Assembly (NCBI GenBank): GCA_945931665.1
Contig: CAMEPL010000007.1
Span: 1 to 54,077 of the forward strand
DNA length: 54,077 nt
From: an uncultured Clostridium sp.
Lineage (GTDB): Bacteria > Bacillota > Clostridia > Peptostreptococcales > Peptostreptococcaceae
Reading direction: 5' to 3'
Shown here: positions 1 to 8,080 of the stretch, piece after piece
Layout: every line of letters starts with the position of its first letter
How positions within the stretch are numbered: position 1 is the stretch's first letter
Program-made: the position numbers and the translations under genes
The notes under the pieces: model-generated
The model's database searches: none
The model's input: only the letters and a program-made list of their open reading frames with translations
Told to the model about the DNA's origin: nothing

Positions 1-203
1 ATAATAATAGTAATAACAATAATAGGCCAAATCCAACACCGAATACACCAGGCACAAGTACCCCTGGTACAGATACTCCAACACCGGATACCCCTGGTTC
101 AGATACCCCTGGTACAGATATTCCAACACCGGATAACCCTGATACGGATACTCCTGGTTCAGATACTCCGACTCTAGATAACCAATCAAGTAGTGAGTTG
201 TAA
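1..203 (+). CDS. C-terminal Pro/Thr/Asp-rich tail of a truncated gene
   Basis: The open frame enters from the left edge (codons begin at base 3) and stops at TAA 201-203, leaving 66 residues. It starts with an Asn-rich stretch and continues as an imperfect repeat of units such as TPGTDTPTPDTPGSD, then ends NQSSSEL. No catalytic domain, membrane segment or LPXTG motif is visible in this part. Low-complexity Pro/Thr/Asp tails of this kind occur at the C-termini of clostridial cell-envelope proteins, including some class A penicillin-binding proteins. That is only a hint here, because the body of the protein lies outside the window. A strong terminator follows directly, so this is the last gene of its transcript. 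Confidence 0.75.
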   Translation, partial: NNSNNNNRPNPTPNTPGTSTPGTDTPTPDTPGSDTPGTDIPTPDNPDTDTPGSDTPTLDNQSSSEL

Positions 204-210
204 AATAAAA

Positions 211-246
211 AATTCTCTGAATAATATTATTCAGAGAATTTTTTTC
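211..246 (+). terminator. Rho-independent terminator
   Basis: A perfect 30-nt palindrome (211-240, arm AATTCTCTGAATAAT) is followed by a T-run at 239-245. It lies 8 bases after the stop of the Pro/Thr-rich gene. Confidence 0.9.
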
Positions 247-408
247 TTCTAAAAACCTTTTAAACTTTTAAATCTGTACATTTTTTTAAAAAACATTAAC
301 GTACTTTTTACTTATCAACAATTTCTACATGAATCTAATTTACTCTGTGTTATAAAAATAATTATTATGTGGAATAATAACCCTATAAAAAAAATAAAGG
401 AGTTTATT

Positions 409-843
409 ATGCCTAACGAAGATACTATTAATTTACTAAAGGAATGTGATGCTGGTTGTAAGATGGGTATCGATTCTATTGAACAGATACTCGATAAAGT
501 CGAAAACAAGAAATTATATGATATCATAGTTAAATATTTAAATGATCATCAAAAACTACAAAATAAAATTACCGACAAGCTACATGAATTTGACTGTAAG
601 GAAGAACAACCTAGCTCTATGGCAAAAGCTATGAGCCATATGAAAATAAGTTTTAAACTTATAAAAGGTGAACACGATAAGGAAATAGCCGATTTAATGA
701 CAGAAGGATGCAATATGGGTATAAAATCTATAAATAAATATATGAATCAATACCCAGCTGCATTAGAATCAATAAAAAGTTTATGCTATGATTTAGCAGA
801 ACTTGAAGAAAATTTTGCAAAAGATATAAGACATTATTTATAA
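409..843 (+). CDS. Small helical ferritin-like (DUF2383-type) protein, unknown function
   Basis: This predicts 144 residues, all helical in appearance, with no signal peptide or membrane segment. I chose ATG 409 because AAAGGAG sits at 396-402; the in-frame ATG at 367 has no ribosome binding site. Two related helical blocks can be seen: ECDAGCKMGIDSIEQ near residues 12-26 and EGCNMGIKSINKYM near residues 104-117. Each starts with Glu/Cys followed by MGI.SI, which suggests an internally duplicated four-helix bundle. The pattern is reminiscent of DUF2383/ferritin-like stress proteins, but I do not see a complete set of metal ligands. It is monocistronic between two terminators. Function unknown. 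Confidence 0.8.
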   Translation: MPNEDTINLLKECDAGCKMGIDSIEQILDKVENKKLYDIIVKYLNDHQKLQNKITDKLHEFDCKEEQPSSMAKAMSHMKISFKLIKGEHDKEIADLMTEGCNMGIKSINKYMNQYPAALESIKSLCYDLAELEENFAKDIRHYL

Positions 844-844
844 T

Positions 845-876
845 AAAAAATGCCACATAATATGTGGTATTTTTTA
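845..876. terminator. Bidirectional terminator between convergent genes
   Basis: Stem ATGCCACATA/TATGTGGTAT at 850-870 is flanked by A6 on the left and T6 on the right, so it can end transcription from both the gene at 409-843 and the minus-strand gene ending at 877. Confidence 0.85.
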
Positions 877-1245
877 TTATAACTCTGAAATCTCCATAAG
901 TCTCAAATATATCTTCTTTATTCTCAAATTTATATATTCAATATATCCCCTTTTCATAATCCAATCATTTACATCCATTTCATCAAATAAATCTTCATAT
1001 TGTTCTCTTAAATACTCAATATTTTCACTATGCATATTTAGCATGTATTCATATAGAAACTCATATGCATTTTTATATGTAAATACATCAGTTTCTGAAT
1101 TATTAACTGTAATTATCAACAATTGTTTATCTTCATCTACCTCAAATTTTGTTTCATTCATTTCAAAACTCCCCATTTGAGTTATTAATCTATCAACTTC
1201 CTCTAATAGATTCCTGCACTCTTTCAATAATTCAATCTCTCTCAT
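877..1245 (-). CDS. Hypothetical protein, acidic and helical, 122 aa
   Basis: I do not recognise this protein. The start is ATG at 1245 (MREIELLKEC), with AGGGGG just upstream; a TTG five codons earlier lacks a ribosome binding site. The product is acidic, with a helical N-terminus (residues 1-25), a likely beta segment near residues 40-60 (KQLLIITVNN) and a helical C-terminal half rich in Tyr and Glu. No signal peptide, membrane segment, cysteine cluster or nucleotide-binding motif is visible. It appears to be monocistronic. Confidence 0.7.
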   Translation of the reverse strand: MREIELLKECRNLLEEVDRLITQMGSFEMNETKFEVDEDKQLLIITVNNSETDVFTYKNAYEFLYEYMLNMHSENIEYLREQYEDLFDEMDVNDWIMKRGYIEYINLRIKKIYLRLMEISEL

Positions 1246-1274
1246 AAAATCCCCCTGCAATTTTTATATAATTA

Positions 1275-1305
1275 AAGGCACAATATAAATTATATATTGT
1301 GCCTT
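1275..1305. repeat. Perfect 13-bp inverted repeat in the 1246-1516 gap
   Basis: Arms AAGGCACAATATA and TATATTGTGCCTT surround a 5-nt loop. On the minus strand it is followed by a weak T-tract (TTTAATTATAT), so it may terminate the transcript of the 1517-2588 pair about 210 nt beyond its stop, or it may be an operator for the gene at 877-1245. I see nothing else in this gap. Confidence 0.6.
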
Positions 1306-1516
1306 ATGTGTGCAAATTTAAATTGTATTAAATTAAAATTTAATTTATATCTCCTACATTAGTTGTAACTTATTAATTTTAAACTGTTATAAAATATATG
1401 TGGTTTAAATGTAATACTTTTGAATTGTAAATTGTTATATATCTTTATCCATTTAAGTTCACTATAAGTAGTTTTTCAATTTACACACATATTTATTAAA
1501 AGAATAAAAAATTCTA

Positions 1517-2047
1517 TTAATCAATATCTATTAAAATCTCATTATTAGCTTTATTTAAAGCAATTTCAAGCTCTAAGATCTCTTCATTTCTATCTTCTAA
1601 ATATTTTTTCAATTCTTTTTTATTAAAATTTGGTTCCTTTACCCTATAATAAACAGAAGTTGCTGCAGCATCCACTTTTCTTTCTTTAGATGATTTAACA
1701 CCCTCTAAAATATTTTCAAAGTTATTTACTTGATCTCTTAAATATTTAATTCTATTTAACGCACCTTGAAGACTTATTTTCCCATTTTTAGTGTCTATGT
1801 AATTTTCATTATTTGACTTAGATATCTTAGTTTTTATTTGAGCAATCTCTTCTCCTAATTCTATTATAAGTTCAAATTCTCTATTAAAGTCGACAACTTC
1901 ATTGCAATCATATCTACTTCCATCTGCTTCTAATATATACTCTTGTACTACATTTTCAAGTTTCATCATGGTATACATTTTTTCTCTGTATATTCTCTCT
2001 AATTCGGATACTTTTAACATCGCCTGGCTTATCGTAATTTTTTCCAT
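1517..2047 (-). CDS. DIP1984-like coiled-coil protein
   Basis: This predicts 176 residues, largely coiled coil. The start at ATG 2047 (MEKITISQAM) is set by GGAGGGATATATT upstream; the in-frame ATG at 2092 lies inside the preceding gene. The order of elements matches my memory of the DIP1984/DUF6847 family: an N-terminal helix, a middle block with N-Y-I-D and SLQGALNRIKYLRDQV (about residues 85-105), a basic segment SKERKVDAAATSVYYRVKEP, and a C-terminal helix ending in two Asp. That family has no firmly established biochemical role. It is probably cotranscribed with the membrane protein ending 25 bases upstream. Confidence 0.65.
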   Translation of the reverse strand: MEKITISQAMLKVSELERIYREKMYTMMKLENVVQEYILEADGSRYDCNEVVDFNREFELIIELGEEIAQIKTKISKSNNENYIDTKNGKISLQGALNRIKYLRDQVNNFENILEGVKSSKERKVDAAATSVYYRVKEPNFNKKELKKYLEDRNEEILELEIALNKANNEILIDID

Positions 2048-2072
2048 AATATATCCCTCCACAATTTTTAAA

Positions 2073-2588
2073 TTATTTTCTCTTAAAAACATATGTTATT
2101 CCTATTATAAATAAAATCGTAAGTAAATAAGATAATATATAGTTGTAGCTACTTGTTGCTTGCAATAATAATATTAATATAATTGTGATTAGCTCTAAAG
2201 ATGAAAATAATATATTTTTAGCTATTTCAACAAATATACCAAAAAATATCCATACCATCTTCATATCTCCACTTACTTCGTTAAAACCATTTTTATAATC
2301 TAAAATAGTACCAGTGGCAATATTTCTAAAATAGTTTCCAAAAACAACTACTCCATTTTTAATTCCTTCACTTACTCCTAATTCATTTTTTAATTCAAAA
2401 CCTATATTAGATTTATAATTACGTAGTTTAATATTTGAAACACTGTCTAATCTACTTAAAGAAGTATATCTAGTTAATTTATTAGAACTAAAAATCTTAC
2501 TTTGACCTGTATAGTTTACAGAAAGTGGCATAAATAGAGAACAAATTAGTAAAATCAATATTAATAATATAATTGGTTTCTTTTTCAA
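2073..2588 (-). CDS. Membrane protein of unknown function, 171 aa, TTG start
   Basis: The start is TTG 2588 with AGGGGG about nine bases upstream; no in-frame ATG is nearby. Residues 4-24 form a hydrophobic signal-anchor, and residues about 110-130, 132-145 and 150-167 are hydrophobic, so I predict an extracytoplasmic loop of about 80 residues between N- and C-terminal membrane segments. The loop has no cysteine pairs or enzymatic motif. The protein ends with basic residues (VFKRK), typical of an inside C-terminus. It lies 25 bases upstream of the DIP1984-like gene and is likely in the same operon. Family not recognised. Confidence 0.75.
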   Translation of the reverse strand: MKKKPIILLILILLICSLFMPLSVNYTGQSKIFSSNKLTRYTSLSRLDSVSNIKLRNYKSNIGFELKNELGVSEGIKNGVVVFGNYFRNIATGTILDYKNGFNEVSGDMKMVWIFFGIFVEIAKNILFSSLELITIILILLLQATSSYNYILSYLLTILFIIGITYVFKRK

Positions 2589-2693
2589 ATTAAATTTCCC
2601 CCTATTATTTTACATGGTAATAATTATATCATAAGTTCACAATATTTACTTGTATATATAGATTTTATTTTTACTTTCCTAAACTTTGTATAA

Positions 2694-2745
2694 ATAAAAA
2701 ATCTTTACCATAAATTTTTAAAATGTAATTATGGTAAAGATTTTT
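2694..2745 (-). terminator. Terminator of the XRE-cupin transcript
   Basis: Stem TCTTTACCATAA (2702-2713) pairs with TTATGGTAAAGA (2729-2740). On the minus strand it is followed by a T-rich run (complement of 2694-2701). T5 at 2741-2745 would also allow plus-strand use. Confidence 0.8.
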
Positions 2746-2746
2746 A

Positions 2747-3295
2747 TTATTTATATATTTCAATATTATGAAATAAAGTATTCTTATTTCCTTTATTAGT
2801 ATATGTATGATTTAATTCACCATAAAATTTTATACTATCCCCAGCATTTAATTCGTATATTTCCTCTTCAACTTTAATAATTAAGGTTCCCTCTACTACT
2901 AAAATCATTTCTTCTAGAACATTTCTATGTATATCAGAAATATGACTACATCCAGGATATAATTCGACTAAAAATACATTTATACCATTCTTTGAATCAA
3001 ATGGGAATATAGGATATAACACCATTTGTCCATTTTCTTTATTAATTTCCTGTATATTTTATTTTTTGACTAAAACTAATTCACTTTTATTGTCATCTAA
3101 TAAAGATATAAAATTAATTTTTAACCCAGATGATATCCTCCACAATGTAGATATTGTCGGACTAGATTCCTCTCTTTCTATCTGCCCCAGCATAGCTTTA
3201 CTAACACCTGTTAATTTTGATGCTTCATCTAAACTTAATCCTAAACTCTTTCTTAATCTTTTAAGATTTCGTCCCACTTTTGGAAGTTGTGACAT
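2747..3295 (-). pseudogene. XRE-cupin transcriptional regulator interrupted by an in-frame TAA
   Basis: Two open frames, 3059-3295 (78 codons) and 2747-3025 (92 codons), lie in the same reading frame with only TAA 3061-3059 between them. The first encodes an XRE helix-turn-helix (residues 8-62, LSLDEASKLTGVSKAMLGQI). The second encodes a complete single-domain cupin (LYPIFPFD, ELYPGCSH.S..H, ILVVEGTLIIKV, AGDSIKF). Reading through the stop gives a normal HTH-plus-cupin regulator of about 180 residues without any other disruption; the bridging codons read NIQEINKENGQMVLYP. Such proteins usually control small-molecule or polyamine/amino-acid metabolism. The cupin part has no good ribosome binding site of its own, only AGGAA about 25 nt away. 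This is either a nonsense mutation, with the HTH half perhaps still made, or a sequencing error. The gene is divergent from the nitrilase-family gene, a likely target. Confidence 0.75.
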
Positions 3296-3495
3296 AACAA
3301 ATAATCCCCTCGCTTTTTAATTTGTTGATACTTATTTTAATAATAAATGCTTCCCTTTTATATATCTTGCTCTATATTTCTATCATTATACTATACTTTT
3401 ACTTGGACATGTATAATAATTAATAATATTTTGAAATTTTCCAAATATATATTAAAAGTATTTAAATATATTTATTTTAACTAACTTTAATATAT

Positions 3496-3524
3496 TTGAC
3501 AGTAAATAAAATCTTATATAACAT
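3496..3524 (+). promoter_or_regulatory. Sigma-A type promoter for the nitrilase-family gene
   Basis: TTGACA at 3496-3501, a 17-bp spacer, then TAACAT at 3519-3524, about 50 bases ahead of the ATG. The rest of the 3296-3572 divergent gap is AT-rich, and I see no clear operator. Confidence 0.6.
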
Positions 3525-3572
3525 TTTATTATAAAATTTAAAATATTTATAATCTAGGGGGGTAATAAAAAT

Positions 3573-4400
3573 ATGAAAAAAATAAAAATAGCATTAATTC
3601 AAATGCATGTTGAAGATGATAAATCTAAAAACTTACAGACTGCAAATAAATTTATAAAATACGCTGCTGATGAAGGATGTGATTTAGCAGTTCTTCCAGA
3701 AATGTTTACAACTCCGTATAAAACTGATAACTTCCCTTTATATGCAGAACTTGAAGGTGATAAATCATTTATATCACTATCTAACATGGCAAAAGAAAAC
3801 AATATATATTTAGTTGGAGGATCTATTCCTGAAAAAGATGAAAAAAATCTAGTTTATAATACATCCTATGTATTCGATAGAAATGGATATAAAATAGGTA
3901 AACACAGAAAGGTTCATTTATTTGATATTGATATCACAGGGGGACAATCATTTAAGGAGTCTGATACATTAACTGCAGGAGATAATATTACTGTATTTGA
4001 TACTCAATTTGGTAAAATTGGACTTTGTATTTGTTTCGACTTTAGATTTCCGGAATTAGCCAGATTGATGGCGCAAGCTGGGGCTAAAGTTATAATTGTA
4101 CCAGCTGCCTTTAATATGACTACAGGACCTGCCCATTGGGAGTTAATGTTTAGGTCTAGGGCTGTAGACAACCAAGTATATACAATAGGATGTGCTCCTA
4201 GCAGAAATATTAATAGTTGCTATGTTTCATACGGAAACTCTATAGTAGTTTCTCCTTGGGGTGATATTTTATATAAAATGGATGAAAAAGAAGGATACAA
4301 AATCATAGAATTAAATTTGGATTATGTAGATAAAATCAGAAAAGAACTTCCGCTTATCTCAGCTAGAAGAACTGACTTATATGAATTAAATAAAAAATAA
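3573..4400 (+). CDS. Carbon-nitrogen hydrolase, omega-amidase (Nit2)-like
   Basis: This 275-residue soluble enzyme is of the nitrilase superfamily and has the normal family length. The Glu-Lys-Cys triad is visible: Glu43 in LPEMF, Lys113 in KHRKVHLFD and Cys154 in CICFDFRFPELAR. The KHRKVHLFDID and FRSRAVDNQVY segments are most like omega-amidase/Nit2 proteins, which hydrolyse alpha-ketoglutaramate or alpha-ketosuccinamate to the ketoacid and ammonia, cleaning up after glutamine or asparagine transamination. The exact substrate is inferred. ATG 3573 follows a strong run of G (3557-3562) at a suitable distance. It is monocistronic, with its own promoter, and is divergent from the XRE-cupin regulator. 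A bidirectional terminator follows. Confidence 0.88.
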   Translation: MKKIKIALIQMHVEDDKSKNLQTANKFIKYAADEGCDLAVLPEMFTTPYKTDNFPLYAELEGDKSFISLSNMAKENNIYLVGGSIPEKDEKNLVYNTSYVFDRNGYKIGKHRKVHLFDIDITGGQSFKESDTLTAGDNITVFDTQFGKIGLCICFDFRFPELARLMAQAGAKVIIVPAAFNMTTGPAHWELMFRSRAVDNQVYTIGCAPSRNINSCYVSYGNSIVVSPWGDILYKMDEKEGYKIIELNLDYVDKIRKELPLISARRTDLYELNKK

Positions 4401-4440
4401 ATTTGTGAGAAATATTTTCACTTTAAATATAAAATCAAAC

Positions 4441-4478
4441 AAAAATTCCCCTTGTTTTTTATACCAAGGGGAATTTTT
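4441..4478. terminator. Bidirectional terminator between convergent genes
   Basis: A 14-bp stem, AAAAATTCCCCTTG (4441-4454) with CAAGGGGAATTTTT (4465-4478), carries its own A/T flanks, so it serves both strands. It touches the stop of the minus-strand gene at 4478. Confidence 0.9.
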
Positions 4479-5614
4479 TAAGCTCTTTTTATTTTAAAAT
4501 CAACTTTTTTTACATTATTTTTATTATTTTTTGTTTGTAATGTATTTGGTTTTAAATCCATTAATATCTCTAAATCTTCAGGGTATAAAGTTATACCTTG
4601 ATTATATAATTTATCTATTAAAGTTGCATTGCTCACTATATGATTTTCAATTAATGCTTCATATGCCATTTTTAATAATGATGAATCAGTTAATTTGAAC
4701 TTATCATCTAGCGGTTCTACTTTATTCCAACCTCTTTGTTGCCAGTCATTAAGTAGATAGTTATATTTTTTATAGCTTATAACACCTAAGCTATATGCTC
4801 TATAAACTAATAAACTGATAGGTACTGCCCATTTAGCTTTTAAAGCAACAAAATCTTCTAGTTCATTTGTATCTTGAAGACTATTTAAAAATGCTTGTTT
4901 TGGAAGTAAAAATTCAGCTGCAAATTCTTCGCAGTCGAATTTCTTTAAAGGTATATTTAATATATCACTTACTATATATCCTAATTCACAGGCTAAGTCG
5001 TGATTTCTTATAGGTGCTATATTTTTGTCTCCGCCTAAAGCAATAACATATTTTGTATTTTTATCTACTGATTGTTTTTGAGTAAAAGGACTTGCTCCTC
5101 TTCTATTTACATTCATATAACTTATTATTACACCTTTGGCAGTCATAATGTCACCTAAATTTAAAGGAGTTGGTTTTTCATCATCCCATAAATCCCAATG
5201 CTCTCTTATTTTTTGAGAAAGTACTTCCATAGAATCGCCTCTATGTAGATTATTAGGTAAGTCTAACTGTGGGAATCCTATATAATCTTCAAAGAATAAA
5301 AATAATTTTCTCAACATAATTAATTTTTCTTTGTATGATATCTCTTCCATCCTAGGTAATGTAGAATTTGGATTAAAATGTGAATCCTCTACTACAACCT
5401 TTATATTTTCATTATCATAGAAATATTCTCTTGGAAAATGAAGTATATTAGATAATTTTAACGCATTTTCTAAAGTTGGTTTATATTTATTGTCTTCAAA
5501 AGCTAATATATCTTTTTTATTTATATTTGTTTCTTTAGCTAAAATATCTACACTTTTACCTCTATATACTCTAGCAATCTTTAATCTTTTTCCATTAAAT
5601 AAATCTTTTTTCAT
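4478..5614 (-). CDS. XRE HTH plus ImmA/IrrE-like protein with degenerate metal site
   Basis: This predicts 378 residues. Residues 1-65 form an XRE helix-turn-helix (FNGKRLKIARVYRGKSVDIL then ETNINKKDILAFEDNK). Residues about 120-300 resemble the ImmA/IrrE (DUF955) zinc-peptidase domain, including the downstream signature FAAEFLLPKQAF at 231-242. The expected LAHELGH zinc motif is replaced by LACELGY: Cys209 and Tyr213 stand where the two histidines belong, while Glu210 is kept. I therefore expect loss of classical HExxH zinc protease activity, or an altered metal site. Family members often cleave or sense repressors during stress or in mobile elements, but no integrase or phage genes are nearby. 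The ATG at 5614 is the first in frame. Role unknown. Confidence 0.8.
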   Translation of the reverse strand: MKKDLFNGKRLKIARVYRGKSVDILAKETNINKKDILAFEDNKYKPTLENALKLSNILHFPREYFYDNENIKVVVEDSHFNPNSTLPRMEEISYKEKLIMLRKLFLFFEDYIGFPQLDLPNNLHRGDSMEVLSQKIREHWDLWDDEKPTPLNLGDIMTAKGVIISYMNVNRRGASPFTQKQSVDKNTKYVIALGGDKNIAPIRNHDLACELGYIVSDILNIPLKKFDCEEFAAEFLLPKQAFLNSLQDTNELEDFVALKAKWAVPISLLVYRAYSLGVISYKKYNYLLNDWQQRGWNKVEPLDDKFKLTDSSLLKMAYEALIENHIVSNATLIDKLYNQGITLYPEDLEILMDLKPNTLQTKNNKNNVKKVDFKIKRA

Positions 5615-6031
5615 TTTATTTTACTCTCTTTCATTATCAAACAATAAAACCTTTATATTTAATAAAAATCTTTTTGTTTGATTTAGATTTTTTAACCTTT
5701 TCAATTATACTCAATATCAGCTATAATATCAAATAATATTTTACACCAATTTTTTATAACCTATTATATACATTTGTTATTTTATTTGACAATTTAAGTA
5801 TATTTAATATATTTATATGTATACATTTTATAATAATAGATAAATTGTCTGTTATTTTTATTTTGATAAGTTTTTATATGATGTTGTACCCATTCCTGTT
5901 ATATAGTATTATTATCAATATATTTAATATACTATCTTTTTGTATATAGTATATTTTTGTTTTAATTAGGCAATATTTATTTTAAGTTTTTAGGGAAAAC
6001 TTTTATAATAAATGCATTAGGGGTGAATTAT
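5615..6031. other. Divergent intergenic region, 417 bp
   Basis: Very AT-rich. A possible plus-strand promoter is TTGACA at 5786-5791 with TATATT at 5808-5813, which would leave a leader of about 200 nt before proX. A second -10-like TATAAT lies at 6004-6009, very close to the gene. I see no small ORF with a good ribosome binding site and no convincing riboswitch fold. Confidence 0.4.
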
Positions 6032-6526
6032 ATGAATGACAATAATAAGCAAGAAGTATTAAAAAAATTAGATGAACTACATATTGAATACGATATAACT
6101 GAACATCCAGCTGTATTTACTATCGAAGATATGAATGCACTTGATATTATGATGGAAGGCAATGTTGTAAAAAATTTATTCTTAAGAAATTCAAATGGTA
6201 CAAACCACTATCTTTTAGTAATGGATAAAAATAAAAAAGCTAATCTAAAATCTATAAAAAATCAAATTAATTCTACTTCACTTAAATTTGCATCTGAAGA
6301 TAGATTAAAAAAATATTTGCATCTGAAAAGGGGAGCTGTAACTCCACTTGGAGTTTTAAATGATTCAAATTGCGAAGTCCACGTCTTAATAGATAAAGAT
6401 TTAATCGGTGAAAATAAAATTGGAGTACATCCTAACACCAATACATCTACACTATGGATTTCATTAGAGGATCTAGTAAAAGTTATCCAAAAACATGGCA
6501 ATAAAATTACATATATTTCAGTCTAG
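6032..6526 (+). CDS. proX: Prolyl-tRNA editing protein ProX (YbaK/aaRS-associated domain)
   Basis: A free-standing YbaK/ProRS-INS-like domain of 164 residues, the usual size. Proteins of this kind deacylate mischarged Ala-tRNA(Pro) (and related Cys-tRNAs in YbaK) in the cytoplasm. Visible family features are the N-terminal LDELHIEYDITEHPAVFT, the invariant lysine in VVKNLFLRN (about residue 48), the LLVMDKNKKANLK strand and the glycine-rich GAVTPLGVLNDSN segment. I place the start at ATG 6032, because AGGGGTG (6019-6025) is its ribosome binding site; the GTG at 6023 is part of that site. In Clostridia the same fold occurs as PrdX in proline-reductase operons, but no prd genes are seen here. 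Confidence 0.88.
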   Translation: MNDNNKQEVLKKLDELHIEYDITEHPAVFTIEDMNALDIMMEGNVVKNLFLRNSNGTNHYLLVMDKNKKANLKSIKNQINSTSLKFASEDRLKKYLHLKRGAVTPLGVLNDSNCEVHVLIDKDLIGENKIGVHPNTNTSTLWISLEDLVKVIQKHGNKITYISV

Positions 6527-6641
6527 GCAAAATTTATACTTTTCTTACAGGAATTTTTTAGTATTTTGTGTTATACTTTTAAAGATATATAAATTTATTT
6601 TACTATAATAGAAATTATATAAGTATACATGAGGTGATTGT

Positions 6642-7229
6642 ATGAAAAAGAGAAAAATATTGTATATCATCATTTTTCTAGTTATTGTACTTATAGCTGG
6701 ATTTTTTGTAAAAAAATATTTAGATAGTAATGCTTTGCAGGCCCAAACAGATCAATTAGATACTCCTTCTGGTACTAAGATTGATGATAATAGTGAAGAT
6801 AATTCTAATAATGATTTATCAGATTTGAAAATAAAAGGTTATATACTATCAGTTAATGACGGCGATGTAGATTTAGAACAGCTTATGAAAAAAGTAAATT
6901 TACAAGATAAGAAACCAGTTTATAGCCAATTATCTTCTAGTTATAATAGCGCTACAATTATCGAAACTAATCAAAAAATTGGACCAATTTATCTAGTTGA
7001 TTGTAAATATAATAAACAAAAAAATACATATTCTATAAACAAAAATTCTAAACAATTAGTAACTGAATTTATTCAAAACTGTGATGCACTTGTTTTTTTA
7101 CATTCTGTTGATTCAGATATAGCTAAAAAAGCTATTTTAGTTGAAGTAGGAAGTAAAAATTATTATTATCCTTTGACCACTAATAGCTTAGACGACTTAA
7201 GTGGAGAATCTTTAAAAGAAATAAATTAA
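6642..7229 (+). CDS. Membrane-anchored extracytoplasmic protein, unknown function
   Basis: This predicts 195 residues. A basic N-terminus (MKKRK) and a hydrophobic stretch at residues 5-24 form an uncleaved anchor or signal peptide, without a lipobox cysteine. A polar linker rich in Asp/Asn/Ser (about 35-62) then leads to a globular domain (about 63-190) with alternating strands (IKGYILSVND, GPIYLVDCKYN, DALVFLHSVDS, ILVEVGSKNYYYPL). I do not recognise a family. GAGGTGA precedes ATG 6642. It may follow proX on a shared transcript (115-bp gap, no terminator seen), or have its own promoter. A strong terminator follows. Confidence 0.75.
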   Translation: MKKRKILYIIIFLVIVLIAGFFVKKYLDSNALQAQTDQLDTPSGTKIDDNSEDNSNNDLSDLKIKGYILSVNDGDVDLEQLMKKVNLQDKKPVYSQLSSSYNSATIIETNQKIGPIYLVDCKYNKQKNTYSINKNSKQLVTEFIQNCDALVFLHSVDSDIAKKAILVEVGSKNYYYPLTTNSLDDLSGESLKEIN

Positions 7230-7279
7230 TAAAAATTATATTTATTTTTCAAGTAAGCATAATTTACTATGTAGTTATA

Positions 7280-7327
7280 AAAAATACCTTATATTAAAAT
7301 TAATTTATTTTAATATAAGGTATTTTT
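7280..7327. terminator. Bidirectional terminator, 21-bp perfect stem
   Basis: The arm 7280-7300 is perfectly complementary to 7307-7327 (core ATACCTTATATTAAAAT), with A-run and T-run flanks. It separates two convergent genes. Confidence 0.9.
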
Positions 7328-7328
7328 A

Positions 7329-8078
7329 TTATTTAAAATATTTATCTTTTATTTCTGATATATTATTTTCATCTAAATCATATGCTTCCCCTACATTACC
7401 TTCAAGTATTGACCAAACTTTATTATGTACTTCTACTGCATTCGAAAAGTCTCCTTCTTTCCACTTTTCTAAACTACTTCTAAAATAAATCCTTTGATAT
7501 CTATCTTCTAAGTAATCAATTCCTGAAATTGCCTTATCTATTGTATTTGGAGTAACTTCTGTACATTCCCATTTATATTTTGCTTTTATAAGTGAATTAG
7601 CAAGCGAATGTATTAATTTTAGCTCTGCTGAGTTTGATGTAGGTTTTTTTACATCTTCTTCTTTTACAATTACAGTTGGTTTAGCATTATTTAAATCCAT
7701 AGATTCTACTTCCCCACCTAATAATTTCATTAAATTATCTTTTTCTAAGAAATTATGTATCTTAAGAAATACAGGATATACATTGTCAAATCTCATAAAT
7801 ATATTTGGATTGAACACCCCTATTATAGGCAATAATATTATAAATACTAATAGTAAATCAGTAAGCCAACTAAAATAATATGATTTCTTTTCCTTCCTTT
7901 CCTCTATAAAAGGTTCATCAATTATATCATCTAAATCTGTCGGAATCTTTATACTTTCTAAATCCTTTTTCGAGAAATAAAAATCTTTAATATCCTTTTT
8001 TATATCTTCATCTATATTTATATCAATATCGTATATGTCATTTTTTTTATCTACTTTGTACGAGTTTTTTTCCTTCAT
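7329..8078 (-). CDS. Membrane anti-sigma factor candidate (DUF6241-like ectodomain)
   Basis: 249 residues, starting 2 bases after the stop of the sigma-factor gene, with GGGTGA just before ATG 8078. Residues 1-65 are acidic and cytoplasmic and could bind the sigma factor. One membrane segment lies at about 68-88 (WLTDLLLVFIILLPIIGVF). The extracytoplasmic part (about 90-249) ends with a block containing WKEGDFSNAVEVHNKVWSIL followed by GNVGEA, which resembles the DUF6241-type ectodomain found in anti-sigma-like Firmicutes proteins. There is no zinc-binding HxxxCxxC anti-sigma motif. The assignment as anti-sigma rests on operon position and topology. The signal sensed is unknown. Confidence 0.7.
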   Translation of the reverse strand: MKEKNSYKVDKKNDIYDIDINIDEDIKKDIKDFYFSKKDLESIKIPTDLDDIIDEPFIEERKEKKSYYFSWLTDLLLVFIILLPIIGVFNPNIFMRFDNVYPVFLKIHNFLEKDNLMKLLGGEVESMDLNNAKPTVIVKEEDVKKPTSNSAELKLIHSLANSLIKAKYKWECTEVTPNTIDKAISGIDYLEDRYQRIYFRSSLEKWKEGDFSNAVEVHNKVWSILEGNVGEAYDLDENNISEIKDKYFK

Positions 8079-8080
8079 AA

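Noticed and set aside
61..200. Tandem repeats near the left edge as a CRISPR array
   Set aside because: The repeats are in phase with codons, spaced irregularly without unique spacers, and encode a Pro/Thr/Asp tail.
3059..3061. Programmed readthrough or recoding of the TAA in the XRE-cupin gene
   Set aside because: No selenocysteine (needs TGA) or pyrrolysine (TAG) codon and no visible stimulatory structure; a plain nonsense mutation is simpler.
4478..5614. XRE/ImmA pair as a sign of an integrated phage or ICE
   Set aside because: No integrase, attachment repeats, replication or structural genes anywhere nearby.
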